A stretch of DNA of 64,000 nt. It comes from Paeniglutamicibacter gangotriensis Lz1y. GTDB lineage: Bacteria > Actinomycetota > Actinomycetes > Actinomycetales > Micrococcaceae. The notes below the pieces were generated by a model. The model was given only the letters and a program-made list of their open reading frames with translations. It was not told the origin of the DNA and did not search any database. Positions 20,160-29,120 of this stretch are shown one piece after another; position 1 is the stretch's first letter, and each line of letters opens with the position of its first letter. Both the position numbers and the translations under genes were made by a program. Location: the NCBI RefSeq assembly GCF_000348945.1, contig NZ_AOCK01000005.1, forward strand, positions 1-64,000, given 5' to 3'.

Positions 20160-20352
20160 TGACCTGAGAGTTTCCGCGTCGTGCCATGGTAGGCGGCACG
20201 AGCTTGCACCTTCGGTGAGCATCACCGCCGGGGCGATGTTGCTGCTTTCCAGAGTTGCCTCTTCGCGGCGGTACGGGGGCCTGAGAGTTTCCCGGGGAGG
20301 AATTGCTCCTACGGCGCCCGACCAACAAATGTTGAACGGGACTCTCCCGCCG
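20160..20352 (-). promoter_or_regulatory. Tandem glycine riboswitch upstream of gcvP
   Basis: Read on the minus strand, two gcvT-type aptamers are visible. The first runs from GGGAGAGT (about 20348) through a TAGGAGCAA core to GGGAAACTCTCAG (about 20281). The second runs from ACTCTGGAAAG (about 20255) through CACCGAAGGTGCAAG to GGAAACTCTCAGG (about 20163). Both the CCGAAGG-TGCAA core and the GAAACTCTCAGG 3' strand are conserved glycine-riboswitch features. The two closely spaced copies match the cooperative tandem class, which activates glycine cleavage genes when glycine is abundant. I cannot see a clear terminator between aptamer 2 and gcvP, so control may act on translation. Confidence 0.93.
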
Positions 20353-20526
20353 CATGTCAGTGGCTGCGCCCCTTGCGGGGCACGGTCACCATCCTACCGG
20401 CGAAGCGTGAGCCATACAACATGGGACCTGACGGCCCAATCCACTGCGCGCTATTGGCGCTTCACCAGCGGATGCCGGGGCTTCGAGTCGGCGGTCTGCT
20501 CCCCCCGCGCCGACGCGGATGACTGT

Positions 20527-21114
20527 TTACTCTTCTCCCTCGTCGTCGAGCAGGCAATGGGGTTTGGCTTCGAAACCCATCGGCAGCTCGACGGAATAGG
20601 GAATACCCCACGCGCTGCGATAGGCAATGCGCACCCCATCGAATGAGGACTCCGCGCCCCGGTCCACCGGCTCAACGGCGATGATGGCGGATTCGGTCGC
20701 GCCGCCGCCGAGCACAGCAGGCAATTCGGCGAGCCCCCGCCAGGCCGCTTCCGCATCGGTCCCCTCGGTGCGCACCGGAAAATGCTCCACGCCGATGCCA
20801 CCAACCACGTGTTGGACCCCGGCGTCGACCAGCCTGAAGTTCACGGAGCCCAGCAACTCAATGGACCGCACAATGACCTTCTTGCCCGGTTTCACCTCAA
20901 GGTGCGGGGTGGTGATGGCGCCGGGCGACGTCCCGGGGGTTCCCGTGCTGTAACACGTGAGGCCACCACCGCGTTCGGCACCCACCGGGTCAAGCATCCG
21001 GTATCCCACCCAGCCAGCGGTGGCGACCACCACGGCGATGGCACCGAAGGCAACCGGTCGCGGCCAGCAGGCCGACGGGTTACTTTCGAACGACTGTGAA
21101 GTGGTTTCCAGCAT
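20527..21114 (-). CDS. Hypothetical membrane-anchored protein, 195 aa
   Basis: No family recognised. A short cytoplasmic N-terminus is followed by one membrane helix (about residues 20-40), then an extracytoplasmic domain of about 150 residues with two cysteines (in LTCYSTGTPG and KPHCLLDDE). The pattern suggests a single-pass anchored protein. The ATG at 21114 is preceded by GGGAAAGG. It lies 174 nt upstream, in transcription terms, of the gcvP riboswitch and on the same strand, but the long structured gap argues against co-transcription with the gcv genes. Confidence 0.65.
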   Translation of the reverse strand: MLETTSQSFESNPSACWPRPVAFGAIAVVVATAGWVGYRMLDPVGAERGGGLTCYSTGTPGTSPGAITTPHLEVKPGKKVIVRSIELLGSVNFRLVDAGVQHVVGGIGVEHFPVRTEGTDAEAAWRGLAELPAVLGGGATESAIIAVEPVDRGAESSFDGVRIAYRSAWGIPYSVELPMGFEAKPHCLLDDEGEE

Positions 21115-21251
21115 GGCACACGGCCTTTCCCTGATGCCGCACCGCGGGTCCTCCGCGTGCTGAGGTTCAGATCATCCTAGTCGGCGGGGAAGAAACCGGA
21201 CAGCGCCCGGCGAACCGCGACCGGAACCAGATCATGACCCCGACGTGGGAG

Positions 21252-22010
21252 CTACACGATCCCGGTGACCCCCAGCCACGAACCAATGGCAAAGGTGACC
21301 CCGAGCGCTGCGGCCCCGCCGATCAGCACCCGTAGCGTCGGTCGAAGCATGGGCGCCCCGCCCAGCCGGGCACCGAGCGCGCCGGTGATTCCCAGCGCCA
21401 GCATCACGGCCATGAATGTCACCGGGATCTTCAATTCCATAGGCAGGAACACCGCGGTGGCGAAAGGCAGCATGGCACCCACAGTGAAGGCGACCGCCGA
21501 GGCCAGTGCCGCATTCCAGGGGTTGAGCACCTCGTTTTCATCAAGCTGCAATTCGATGTCCAGGTGTGCAGCCAGCGCATCATGGGCGGTCAGTTCCTGG
21601 GCCACCTGCGCGGCGGTCTCCGGCTTGAGGCCCTTGGCCTGGTAGAGCCCGGTCAGTTCGGCCAGTTCCTCCTCGGGCATCTGTTTGAGTTCCAGGCGTT
21701 CTTTTTCGATGAGCGCTTTTTGCGAATCGGCCGAGCTGGATACCGAGACGTATTCGCCCAGCGCCATGGAGATGGCCCCGCCGATCAACGCTGCGGCACC
21801 TGCTGTCAGCACCGGGCCCGTGGCCGTGGTGGCACTGGCTACGCCGATCACCACGGCAGCGACGGACACGATCCCGTCGTTGGCGCCCAGTACCCCGGCG
21901 CGCAACTTGTTCAGCCGTTCGGCAACTCCGGTGTCGTGTGGTTCATCATGGTGCTGCAGCTGAGGTTCTTCTTGCCCATTCATGCTCCCCAGCAAAACAC
22001 TCAAGTCCAT
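21252..22010 (-). CDS. VIT1/CCC1-family iron/manganese transporter
   Basis: This protein of up to 252 aa matches VIT1/CCC1 (DUF125) transporters. The N-terminal signature LRAGVLGANDGIVSVAAVVIGV gives the first helix and its conserved Asp. It is followed by GAISMALGEYVSVSSSADSQ (second helix), a charged helical domain rich in Glu (about 85-150, the metal-binding region) and three further helices. It would export Fe2+ or Mn2+ from the cytoplasm. Start: ATG at 22010, or ATG at 21983 (MNGQEEP), which follows GGGGAG too closely; both leave the domain intact. The preceding gene is 51 nt away on the same strand. Confidence 0.88.
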   Translation of the reverse strand: MDLSVLLGSMNGQEEPQLQHHDEPHDTGVAERLNKLRAGVLGANDGIVSVAAVVIGVASATTATGPVLTAGAAALIGGAISMALGEYVSVSSSADSQKALIEKERLELKQMPEEELAELTGLYQAKGLKPETAAQVAQELTAHDALAAHLDIELQLDENEVLNPWNAALASAVAFTVGAMLPFATAVFLPMELKIPVTFMAVMLALGITGALGARLGGAPMLRPTLRVLIGGAAALGVTFAIGSWLGVTGIV

Positions 22011-22061
22011 CGATTGGCCAGCATCGACGCGCTGATCCGCCCAAAGCGCACCGAGGGTGCG

Positions 22062-22835
22062 CTACCGTGCCACGGCGCCCAAGGAGACGAAATCCGGGTA
22101 GCGGGCCGAGAGCTTGTCCCCCGAAGAGGTGCCGGTCAGCCGGCGTTTGACCCACGGACCCAAATGTTCCCGAGCCCAGATCGCATCGGCGCGCAGCTGC
22201 GCGGCACGCGATAGGGCCAGTGGTGCGGCAAGATCCGGTACCTCGATCTCGCTCTGGTGTTCGAGTACGCGCAGCACCTTCCTGGCCATCAGGGTGTGGC
22301 CTGCACCGTTCATGTGCAGACGGTCGGTGGACCAATAGCGCAGGTCCCGGAATTCACGCCACCTCCAGTAATCGGCGATCACCGCACCGGTTTCTTCAGC
22401 GATTTCGCGTACCGCCTCGTTGTAGATTGCGGTGCGGCCGCGTGTGGTGGAGAAGATCGCTGACCCATTGGAGTCGAATCCGGTAAAAAGCAGTAGCGTC
22501 GTCCCGGTTCCGGCCAGCGTGATCGCCATGTCGCGGTATCGGACCATCAGCGCATCGATGTCGACGCTGGGGCGCAGGATGTCATTGCCGCCCATGTACA
22601 AGGTGGCCAGCGTGGGCTTCAGGGCCAGCGCGGCGGGCAGTTGCTCGGCGATCACCTGGTCGATCTTTTTTCCGCGGATCGCAAGATTCGCATATCCCCA
22701 GTCCGGGTGGATGCAGAGCTGCTCGGCCACCCGATCGGCCCAGCCGCGCACCTGGTTGGGGCGGGTTTCATCCACGTCTCCCATGCCTTCGGTGAAGGAG
22801 TCGCCCAATGCCACAAATCGTTTCGAGAATTCCAC
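22062..22835 (-). CDS. SGNH/GDSL-family hydrolase
   Basis: This 257-aa esterase/lipase-like enzyme has SGNH block I as FVALGDSFTEGMGD (nucleophile Ser about residue 13), block III as LYMGGNDILRP (oxyanion Asn about residue 84) and block V as DRLHMNGAGH (catalytic Asp and His about 192-198). It has no signal peptide, so it is probably cytoplasmic. The start is a GTG at 22835. The substrate (ester, acyl or carbohydrate acetyl group) is unknown. The VIT1-like gene follows on the same strand. Confidence 0.9.
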   Translation of the reverse strand: MEFSKRFVALGDSFTEGMGDVDETRPNQVRGWADRVAEQLCIHPDWGYANLAIRGKKIDQVIAEQLPAALALKPTLATLYMGGNDILRPSVDIDALMVRYRDMAITLAGTGTTLLLFTGFDSNGSAIFSTTRGRTAIYNEAVREIAEETGAVIADYWRWREFRDLRYWSTDRLHMNGAGHTLMARKVLRVLEHQSEIEVPDLAAPLALSRAAQLRADAIWAREHLGPWVKRRLTGTSSGDKLSARYPDFVSLGAVAR

Positions 22836-22922
22836 TCGCCCAGCTTAGCGCCAGAGCGGTTCATGGGCAGCACCGGGCCGGGACACAGCAGGCACCCAGA
22901 AATCGGGTGCACGCTGGAAAAC

Positions 22923-23189
22923 ATGAAGACCAAAAAACGTCGCACCGCACCTCACGGCACCACCGCCAGCAATCGCGCGGTCATGGGACATGACGCTGCT
23001 CCAGTAGCGAGTCCCACGTCTTTGCCCGGAGAAGAGATCGTGGCTCCGCGGACCGTGGGACCCGAAACCTATGAAGTCTCGATGGAATTTGTGGCCACCG
23101 TGCAGTCCGCCAACCCGGCGCAGATTCCGTGGCTTGATCAAATCCGTCGCGATCAGCAACTCAACGATTCCTTCAGCGAGGTCATCTAG
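22923..23189 (+). CDS. Hypothetical protein, 88 aa
   Basis: This small protein starts MKTKKRRTAPHGTTASNRA and is very basic at the N-terminus and acidic toward the C-terminus (NDSFSEVI). It has no membrane helix and I recognise no family. The frame is open further upstream, to 22641, but that region is antisense to the SGNH gene, so the ATG at 22923 is preferred. It diverges from the SGNH gene and converges on the serine-hydrolase gene. The C-terminal half (FVATVQSANPAQIPWLDQIRRD) looks like a structured helix. Confidence 0.5.
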   Translation: MKTKKRRTAPHGTTASNRAVMGHDAAPVASPTSLPGEEIVAPRTVGPETYEVSMEFVATVQSANPAQIPWLDQIRRDQQLNDSFSEVI

Positions 23190-23213
23190 CACCCAGGCGG
23201 CTTGTTCCCCAAC

Positions 23214-24365
23214 TTAGCCGCCGAGCAATACCTGGCGCGCCAGGACGCTAAGCTGTCCGCCGTGCGAGCCGGTCCCGTTGACCTCGGCGCGCGCCGGAAT
23301 GTAACCCAGCGCCAGCCCGTAGGCGGGATCCGCGTAACCCAGCGAGGCATTGGCCCCATCGTGACCAAAGGCCCGGGCCGAGCCGAAGTCGTTATTGGCA
23401 TGTGCCTTCATAAAGCCGATGGCGAAGGCCCCCAGGTGCCCTCCGGCCCGATCCAGACCGAAGACACGATCCTGGCTGACTTTGGCAATGGTTTCCTCGG
23501 TCAACAGTGGCGCATGTTCGTCGCCTGACTCGTCAATGAACCCGGTGCCCACTGCCGCGTAGAGCCTGGCCAGACCCAGTGCGCTGGCCACCCCGCCGAT
23601 CGCTGCCGGGCCGCCCTCGCGGATGGCACGCACGTTGGGCACCTCCATGATCTCGAAGCTTTGCCCCTTGGGTCCGTCAAAGCCTCCGGTGGAATTCAGC
23701 GCCAGACCCAACGGGGAGAACGGGTCAATGAAGGGTGGTGGTGGGCCTTGGGCCGCCGTGAGCACCGGGTGATAGCGCGATTCCAGTTCCTCGGGCAACC
23801 CGAGGTAGAAGTCAATGTTGTGTGGTGCGCGGATGCGCCGCTCGAAGATGTCTTGCAGGGATTCTTGGGCGCAGCGGCGGGCCAGTTCCTCCATGAAGAC
23901 GCCCATGGTCAGCGCATGATAGCTGTGCGTTCCCGGCGATTTCCACAGCGGGGCGGTTGCGGCGATGATGCTGGCCGCCAACCGCGAATCGAGCAGTTCT
24001 TCCTGGGTGAACCCGCCGGGAACCCCGGGCAGTCCCCCCTGGTGGCTCAGTAGCTGTTCCACGGTGATGCCGGCCTTGCCTGCCGCGGCGAACTCGGGCC
24101 AGTACAGGGCCACCGGTGCTTCAAGATCCAACAGGCCCTGCTGCACCAACAATGCCATCACGATGGCCCCGGCTCCCTTGGAGCAGGAGAACACTCCGGT
24201 CATGGATTCAGGGGTGGAGTCCTTCCCCACGCTCATATCCAGCACCAGGTTTCCACCCTGGTAAATGGCCAGCTGCCCGGAATAATCCGGGTCCTCGGCG
24301 GCGAAGGAAGCCATGAGCTGCGCCACCGGGGCGAAGCGCTGGTCGATGACATGGGTGTGGTTCAT
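23214..24365 (-). CDS. Beta-lactamase-fold serine hydrolase (EstB/class C type)
   Basis: This 383-aa protein (from ATG 24365) has the SxxK nucleophile motif as SCSKG, the second-motif tyrosine in HSYHALTMG and a HDG-type third motif in GHDGANASLGY. The last replaces the KTG of true beta-lactamases and is usual in esterases of family VIII and related carboxylesterases or D-aminopeptidases. No signal peptide is visible, so a cytoplasmic esterase is more likely than antibiotic resistance. Upstream in-frame starts at 24395 and 24410 are possible and no ribosome binding site decides between them. Confidence 0.87.
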   Translation of the reverse strand: MNHTHVIDQRFAPVAQLMASFAAEDPDYSGQLAIYQGGNLVLDMSVGKDSTPESMTGVFSCSKGAGAIVMALLVQQGLLDLEAPVALYWPEFAAAGKAGITVEQLLSHQGGLPGVPGGFTQEELLDSRLAASIIAATAPLWKSPGTHSYHALTMGVFMEELARRCAQESLQDIFERRIRAPHNIDFYLGLPEELESRYHPVLTAAQGPPPPFIDPFSPLGLALNSTGGFDGPKGQSFEIMEVPNVRAIREGGPAAIGGVASALGLARLYAAVGTGFIDESGDEHAPLLTEETIAKVSQDRVFGLDRAGGHLGAFAIGFMKAHANNDFGSARAFGHDGANASLGYADPAYGLALGYIPARAEVNGTGSHGGQLSVLARQVLLGG

Positions 24366-24423
24366 CTGCGTAGTCACGTCCCACACATTACCCATCGCCG
24401 CGGGTCCCATGCCTTATTTCGGC

Positions 24424-25395
24424 TCAGGAGGAGGGTGTTTCCTGGCGGTAGCGCAACAGCCAACGATCTTCGACTCGCTGCCAGAAGGAGGAGCAGAGGA
24501 TCACTTGGTCCCCGGCCAACAGCCGATAAGCCAGTTGGACCTTGTCCCTGCCCCACGGGGTTACGGCCAGGACCTGCAGCGCACCGCCGGCATGCAAGGG
24601 GGCCCCGGAGTTGAAGGCGGTGATGATGGTGGAGCGGTCGGTCAATGATCCATCCCGGCTGATCTCTTGGAACTCCGGGTGCAGGAATGCCATGACTTCG
24701 GTCAGGTCGCTGCGTACCGTCGGTGAGAGCAGCTCGCTTTCGAGTTCAAAAACCATCTGTACGTCCGCCGTGCTGCTGGCCGAGGGGTCGGTGGCCTTGG
24801 CTGCTCCGGATTCGGGCACCGGGGCCGCTGGGCGTGCGTCCGGGGCGGGGGAAGTTTCTTCGGCAGCCGGGGCGGGGTCTGCCGGTTCCGTTGTCTTGTC
24901 GGCAGCCGTGGGATCCGTTGTCCCCGAGGTTCCGGCAAGCCCGGGACCGGCATTAGGTGCCCGCCCTGCCTGGTAGGCGGTCGCCGCGTCGCGCGCTCGT
25001 ACGTCTGCGGCCTCGTTCAGTTCGTGGCCGGCATGTCCCTTGACCCATTCGAAGGTGTATTTGCGGCCCTTGATGGCTTCGTCGATTTCCTTGAACAGGT
25101 CCAGGTTGAGCACCGGCTTGCCGTCGGACTTCTTCCACCCCTTTTTCTTCCATCCCGGCATCCACTTGGTCACCGAGTTGATGACGTACTGCGAGTCGCA
25201 CAGGATGTGCAGATCTTCATCGGGCAGGTGGGCGGTGGAGCGGAAGAGGTCGAGCACCGCCATGAGCTCACCCATGTTGTTGGTGCCGTGTGCCCAACCG
25301 CCGGAGCGCCAACGCGCATCGTCGATGTACCAAGCCCACCCTGCGGGTCCTGGGTTTCCGAGTGCTGATCCGTCTGCGGCTGCGGTGATCGTCAT
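24424..25395 (-). CDS. Ribonuclease HI fused to a DUF4440/NTF2-like domain
   Basis: This 323-aa protein has an N-terminal RNase HI domain (about residues 1-150). It shows the active-site acid Asp8 in AADGSALGNPGPAGW, Glu43 in MGELMAV, the Asp of LCDSQYVI and a final Asp in NEAADVRA; the WVKGHAGHELNE segment is diagnostic. It cleaves RNA in RNA:DNA hybrids. A Pro/Ala/Glu-rich linker (about 155-215) leads to a C-terminal NTF2-like (DUF4440/SnoaL) domain of about 110 residues, with FELESELLSPTVRSDL and FWQRVEDRWLLRYRQE. The ATG at 25395 has AGGA upstream. The linker length and composition argue for a true two-domain protein and not a read-through. Confidence 0.88.
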   Translation of the reverse strand: MTITAAADGSALGNPGPAGWAWYIDDARWRSGGWAHGTNNMGELMAVLDLFRSTAHLPDEDLHILCDSQYVINSVTKWMPGWKKKGWKKSDGKPVLNLDLFKEIDEAIKGRKYTFEWVKGHAGHELNEAADVRARDAATAYQAGRAPNAGPGLAGTSGTTDPTAADKTTEPADPAPAAEETSPAPDARPAAPVPESGAAKATDPSASSTADVQMVFELESELLSPTVRSDLTEVMAFLHPEFQEISRDGSLTDRSTIITAFNSGAPLHAGGALQVLAVTPWGRDKVQLAYRLLAGDQVILCSSFWQRVEDRWLLRYRQETPSS

Positions 25396-25628
25396 GGCTT
25401 CAATCCTGCCACGGCTCCACCGACACAATCGCATCGGTCCCGATCGTGGTCCCCCACCCATGGTCTTGTCCGATCCCAGGTCGTACGCTGGGGCCATAGG
25501 GATGGGCTGGACACCGCGACACCATTGAACCGCCGCCGAAGACTTGGGTTTGGTGCCGGACCCGGGACACATCATCTGCCCGGTTCCCGAACGCCTTCCA
25601 ACATTTTAAGTTTCTTGGATCCCGTCCG

Positions 25629-26882
25629 TTGAGCAAAAAACTGCGGAAGGCAGTGGTGCCATTGTCAGGTAACCAAGCCGTCGCCTACAAATCCCCGGGA
25701 ATCGTGGAAATCATCGATACCCCCTACCCCACCTTTGAACTCAAAGACGGACCCGGAGTCAACCCTTCCAACATCGGGCGAAAAGTCTCGCACGGAGTCA
25801 TCCTGCGCACCGTCACCACCAACATCTGCGGCTCAGACCAACACATGGTCCGCGGCCGCACCACCGCCCCGGCCGGACTGGTCCTGGGACACGAAATCAC
25901 CGGCGAAGTCATCGAGACCGGACCCGACGTCGAATTCATCAAGGTCGGAGACATCGTCTCGGTCCCCTTCAACATCTCCTGGGGACGCTGCCGCAACTGC
26001 AAGGAAGCGAAAACCGGAATCTGCCTGAACGTAAACCCCGACCGACCAGGCTCCGCCTACGGCTACGTGGACATGGGCGGCTGGGTCGGCGGACAAGCCG
26101 AATACGTGCTGGTCCCCTACGCCGACTGGAACCTGCTCAAATTCCCTGACCGCGACCAAGCCCTGGAAAAAATCATGGACCTGAGCATGCTCTCGGACAT
26201 CCTCCCCACCGGATTCCACGGCGCGGTCAGCGCCGGGGTCACCGTGGGCTCCACCGTGTATGTGGCGGGAGCCGGACCCGTGGGACTCGCAGCAGCCGCA
26301 GCCTCCCAGCTACTCGGAGCCGCGGTGGTCATCGTCGGGGACATGAACGAGGACCGACTCGCCCAGGCACGCTCCTTCGGCTGCGAAGCCATCAACGTCG
26401 GAGCCGGAGACCCGGCGGACCAAATCGAACAGATCCTGGGCGTACGCGAAGTGGACTGCGGCATCGACGCGGTCGGCTTCGAAGCCCGTGGCCACGGAGG
26501 CGGAGCCGGCGCCCAAGAAGCTCCGGCGACGGTGCTGAACTCCCTGATGGATCTCACCGCCGCCGGTGGTTCGCTGGGCATCCCGGGCTTGTATGTCACC
26601 GGGGACCCCGGGGCCGCGGACGAGGCGGCGAAGAAGGGCAGCCTGTCCCTGTCGCTGGGCACCGGCTGGGCCAAGTCCCTGTCCTTCACCACCGGCCAAT
26701 GCCCGGTGATGAAGTACAACCGCCAGCTGATGATGGCCATCCTGCACGATCGGATCCACATCGCCAAGGCGGTCAACGCGCAGGCGATCTCCCTGGCCGA
26801 TGCACCGCGCGGCTACGCGGAGTTCGATGCCGGCGCAGCCACCAAGTACGTCCTGGACCCTCATGGCTACCTCTCCGCGTAG
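25629..26882 (+). CDS. fdhA: Glutathione-independent formaldehyde dehydrogenase (Zn-dependent ADH family)
   Basis: This protein of 406-417 aa closely follows the FdhA group of medium-chain zinc alcohol dehydrogenases, which oxidise formaldehyde (and disproportionate aldehydes) with tightly bound NAD and need no glutathione. The catalytic-zinc region is TTNICGSDQHMVRGRT with GHE in VLGHEITGEV. The structural-zinc cysteines lie in WGRCRNCKEAKTGICLN, and the NAD site is VAGAGPVGLAAAAAS. The coding region opens with a TTG at 25629; another TTG at 25662 (giving MSGNQAVAYK) matches the usual FdhA N-terminus better and has GGAAGG upstream. The HbpS-like gene follows after 33 nt, probably in the same transcript. 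Confidence 0.93.
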   Translation: MSKKLRKAVVPLSGNQAVAYKSPGIVEIIDTPYPTFELKDGPGVNPSNIGRKVSHGVILRTVTTNICGSDQHMVRGRTTAPAGLVLGHEITGEVIETGPDVEFIKVGDIVSVPFNISWGRCRNCKEAKTGICLNVNPDRPGSAYGYVDMGGWVGGQAEYVLVPYADWNLLKFPDRDQALEKIMDLSMLSDILPTGFHGAVSAGVTVGSTVYVAGAGPVGLAAAAASQLLGAAVVIVGDMNEDRLAQARSFGCEAINVGAGDPADQIEQILGVREVDCGIDAVGFEARGHGGGAGAQEAPATVLNSLMDLTAAGGSLGIPGLYVTGDPGAADEAAKKGSLSLSLGTGWAKSLSFTTGQCPVMKYNRQLMMAILHDRIHIAKAVNAQAISLADAPRGYAEFDAGAATKYVLDPHGYLSA

Positions 26883-26915
26883 TCATCCACCATCCCCACC
26901 AGTAGGAGCAGTGCC

Positions 26916-27314
26916 ATGTCATTGAATCTCGCGGATGCCCGCACCATTATTACCGCCGCCGAGGCGAAAGCCACCGAAATCGGCCAGCCCATGAACATCG
27001 CTGTCGTCGACGCCGGAGGGAACCTCGTCTCCCATGTCCGGATGGACGGGGCGTGGCTGGGCAGCATCGATATTTCCATCAATAAGGCCTTCACCGCGCG
27101 TGCCTTCGACCTGCCGACCAAGGATCTTGCGGATAACGCGCAGCCGACCCAGCAGTTCTACGGCATCCATGCGTCAAACCACGGGCGCATCATGATTTTC
27201 GCCGGAGGCATCCCAGTGAAACGTGACGGTGTGGTCGTCGGTGCCATCGGGGTCAGCGGCGGGGCCGGAGACCAGGACCAGTCCGTGGCGGAGGCCGGCA
27301 GCACCGCTCTCTAA
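26916..27314 (+). CDS. HbpS/GlcG (DUF336) family heme-binding-type protein
   Basis: This 132-aa protein belongs to the DUF336 (Haem_degrading/GlcG/HbpS) family. Signatures are NIAVVDAGGNLVSHVRMDGA (about residues 27-46), FYGIHASNHGRIMIFAGGIPV and the closing GAIGVSGGAGDQDQ. Members bind heme or sit beside oxidation pathways, and many have no proven role. TAGGAG precedes the ATG at 26916. It follows fdhA by 33 nt and is ended by a strong bidirectional terminator, so a two-gene fdhA transcript is likely. A role with formaldehyde oxidation is inference from position. Confidence 0.9.
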   Translation: MSLNLADARTIITAAEAKATEIGQPMNIAVVDAGGNLVSHVRMDGAWLGSIDISINKAFTARAFDLPTKDLADNAQPTQQFYGIHASNHGRIMIFAGGIPVKRDGVVVGAIGVSGGAGDQDQSVAEAGSTAL

Positions 27315-27441
27315 CTGAACCGGGCGGTTCCCCACCGGCGTCGATGCAGACTGCACGGTTGACTGTGGGGGTGCCACAGCCGACGCTGCCCAGAGCATTT
27401 TAGATCCTTGACCCACAGCGGGTGAGGCACCTACCGGGCAT

Positions 27442-27488
27442 AACAAAGACACTGGCCCCACCTTTACGGTGGGGCCAGTGTCTTTGTT
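27442..27488. terminator. Bidirectional terminator, 21-bp perfect stem
   Basis: A perfect 21-bp stem with a TTTAC loop, ending in A-rich and T-rich flanks, lies between the convergent DUF336 and flotillin genes and can serve both. Confidence 0.92.
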
Positions 27489-27501
27489 GCTATTAGTTCT
27501 G

Positions 27502-29118
27502 CTAGGAGACCGATTCATCCGATGGCACGGCAGATTCCGGCTCGTAGTCCGACTCATCCGATGGCACTGCTGGTGTCGGCGCAAAAACTGGCGCCGAGAA
27601 CGTCGAAGGGGCCGTCTCTGCGGTTTTTCCCGTGCTATTGAGGAGGCCGGAGAGCATTCCGGCGATATCAATATCGGTGCTGCCCTTGATCATGGCAAGT
27701 CCCTCGGTGACCACGCGGTTCGCCTGCTTAACGGCATCCGAAGCACCGTCTGAACTGATCACCGTGTAGTTGTCGATACCTGCCACGGCATCCGAACTGG
27801 CCTTGACGATCTCCGGCAACGCGCTGATTGCCAAGAACGCCAGTGAGGCTTCGTTGTGACCGGTCAGTGCCACGGCCTTGGCATCTTCAGCCCTAGCGGT
27901 TGCTTCACCAATGGCCGCGATGGCGGCACCCTCCGCCTCGCCACGTACGCGAACGGCGTCGGCTTCCGCCCTGGCCTTGAGTTCAATGGCCGAGGCTTCA
28001 CCCTCTGCTTGGAACACCTCGGCGTTCTTCGATGCCTCGGCTTCAACGGTCTTTGCCTCGGCACGGGCCTGAGCATCGGCGATAGACGCCTTTTTGGAAC
28101 CCTCGGCTTCAATGGCCTTCGAGTTGGCGCGCGCGGTGGCGCTGAAAATGTCGGCGTCTCGCTTGGCCTCTGCTTCGGTACGCATCTTGTAGGCCTGGGC
28201 ATCGGCGGGCTTGTGCACTTCGATGTCCAGGCGTTCCTGTTCCACCAGGGCCTGCTCCGTCAGGGCCTTGCGCTCCAGTTCAGCAACCGTCACGTCCTGC
28301 TCTGCCTTGGCGATTCCTTGGGCAGCGCCGGCAATGGCTTCGGCCCGGTCCTGTTCTGCCTTGAACTCGGACTTCTTGATCGCCAGGTCGCGCATCAATG
28401 CGGCGGTGGCACCCTCTTGCTCGATGCGGGCCGCCTCAGATTCTTGGAAGGCCCTGGACGTGGCGACACGAGCTTCACGCTTGGCTCGTTCCAGACCCGG
28501 CTTGCCGACTTCTTCGAGGTAGTCGATGGTCGTTGGTACGTTGTCCGGGCCGATCACGATACGGGAAGGAGTGCTGACCGAGGAGATGTTGAATGCGTCG
28601 ATCTGGATTCCCTGCTCCGCGAACTGGGTAACCGCCGATTCCAGGGACTGGTCCTGGAATTCCTTGCGGTTGTTGTTCGCGTCCTCCACCGACATGGCAG
28701 AAACGATGCCGCGCAGCACGCCCTCTGCAGACTTGGTCACCGAGGCGTTCAGGTCGTCCTTGGAGTGCGTGAGGAACCGTTGGACGGCCTTGCTCATGCC
28801 ATCGACAGAATCGTCGTACTTGAAGTTCAGGCTGGCTGTCACCGAGGTGGTGATGAAGTTCTTGTCAACGCCTTCCACAGCAAGCTCTACCTGTCGCTGT
28901 TCGAGAGACATGACGTATTTCTGGTGGATTACCGGCAGGAAAAGCACGATGCCCTTGGTAAATATTTGCACCTGCCCCTTCGCGCCCTTACCGGCGCGGA
29001 TGATTGCCTGGTTGGGTGCGACAGTAACCAGTCGGGTGGTGGCGTACCAGACGAGGGCTATGAGGACAGCGATGATCGCTGCGACGGCGATGACAGTTCC
29101 ATTTTCGGCAAAAGCCAT
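27502..29118 (-). CDS. Flotillin/SPFH-domain membrane scaffold protein
   Basis: This 538-aa protein has one N-terminal membrane helix (about residues 8-27), an SPFH/band-7 domain (about 28-215) and a long Ala/Glu-rich coiled coil (about 215-440) containing repeated EAEA/EAKR units typical of flotillins. The C-terminal region (about 440-538) is flexible and holds two copies of AVPSDES near its end. Flotillins organise membrane microdomains and support other membrane proteins. The NfeD-like gene sits 2 nt upstream on the same strand, the same pairing as yuaF-floT in Bacillus, so the two are almost certainly co-transcribed. Confidence 0.94.
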   Translation of the reverse strand: MAFAENGTVIAVAAIIAVLIALVWYATTRLVTVAPNQAIIRAGKGAKGQVQIFTKGIVLFLPVIHQKYVMSLEQRQVELAVEGVDKNFITTSVTASLNFKYDDSVDGMSKAVQRFLTHSKDDLNASVTKSAEGVLRGIVSAMSVEDANNNRKEFQDQSLESAVTQFAEQGIQIDAFNISSVSTPSRIVIGPDNVPTTIDYLEEVGKPGLERAKREARVATSRAFQESEAARIEQEGATAALMRDLAIKKSEFKAEQDRAEAIAGAAQGIAKAEQDVTVAELERKALTEQALVEQERLDIEVHKPADAQAYKMRTEAEAKRDADIFSATARANSKAIEAEGSKKASIADAQARAEAKTVEAEASKNAEVFQAEGEASAIELKARAEADAVRVRGEAEGAAIAAIGEATARAEDAKAVALTGHNEASLAFLAISALPEIVKASSDAVAGIDNYTVISSDGASDAVKQANRVVTEGLAMIKGSTDIDIAGMLSGLLNSTGKTAETAPSTFSAPVFAPTPAVPSDESDYEPESAVPSDESVS

Positions 29119-29120
29119 GG

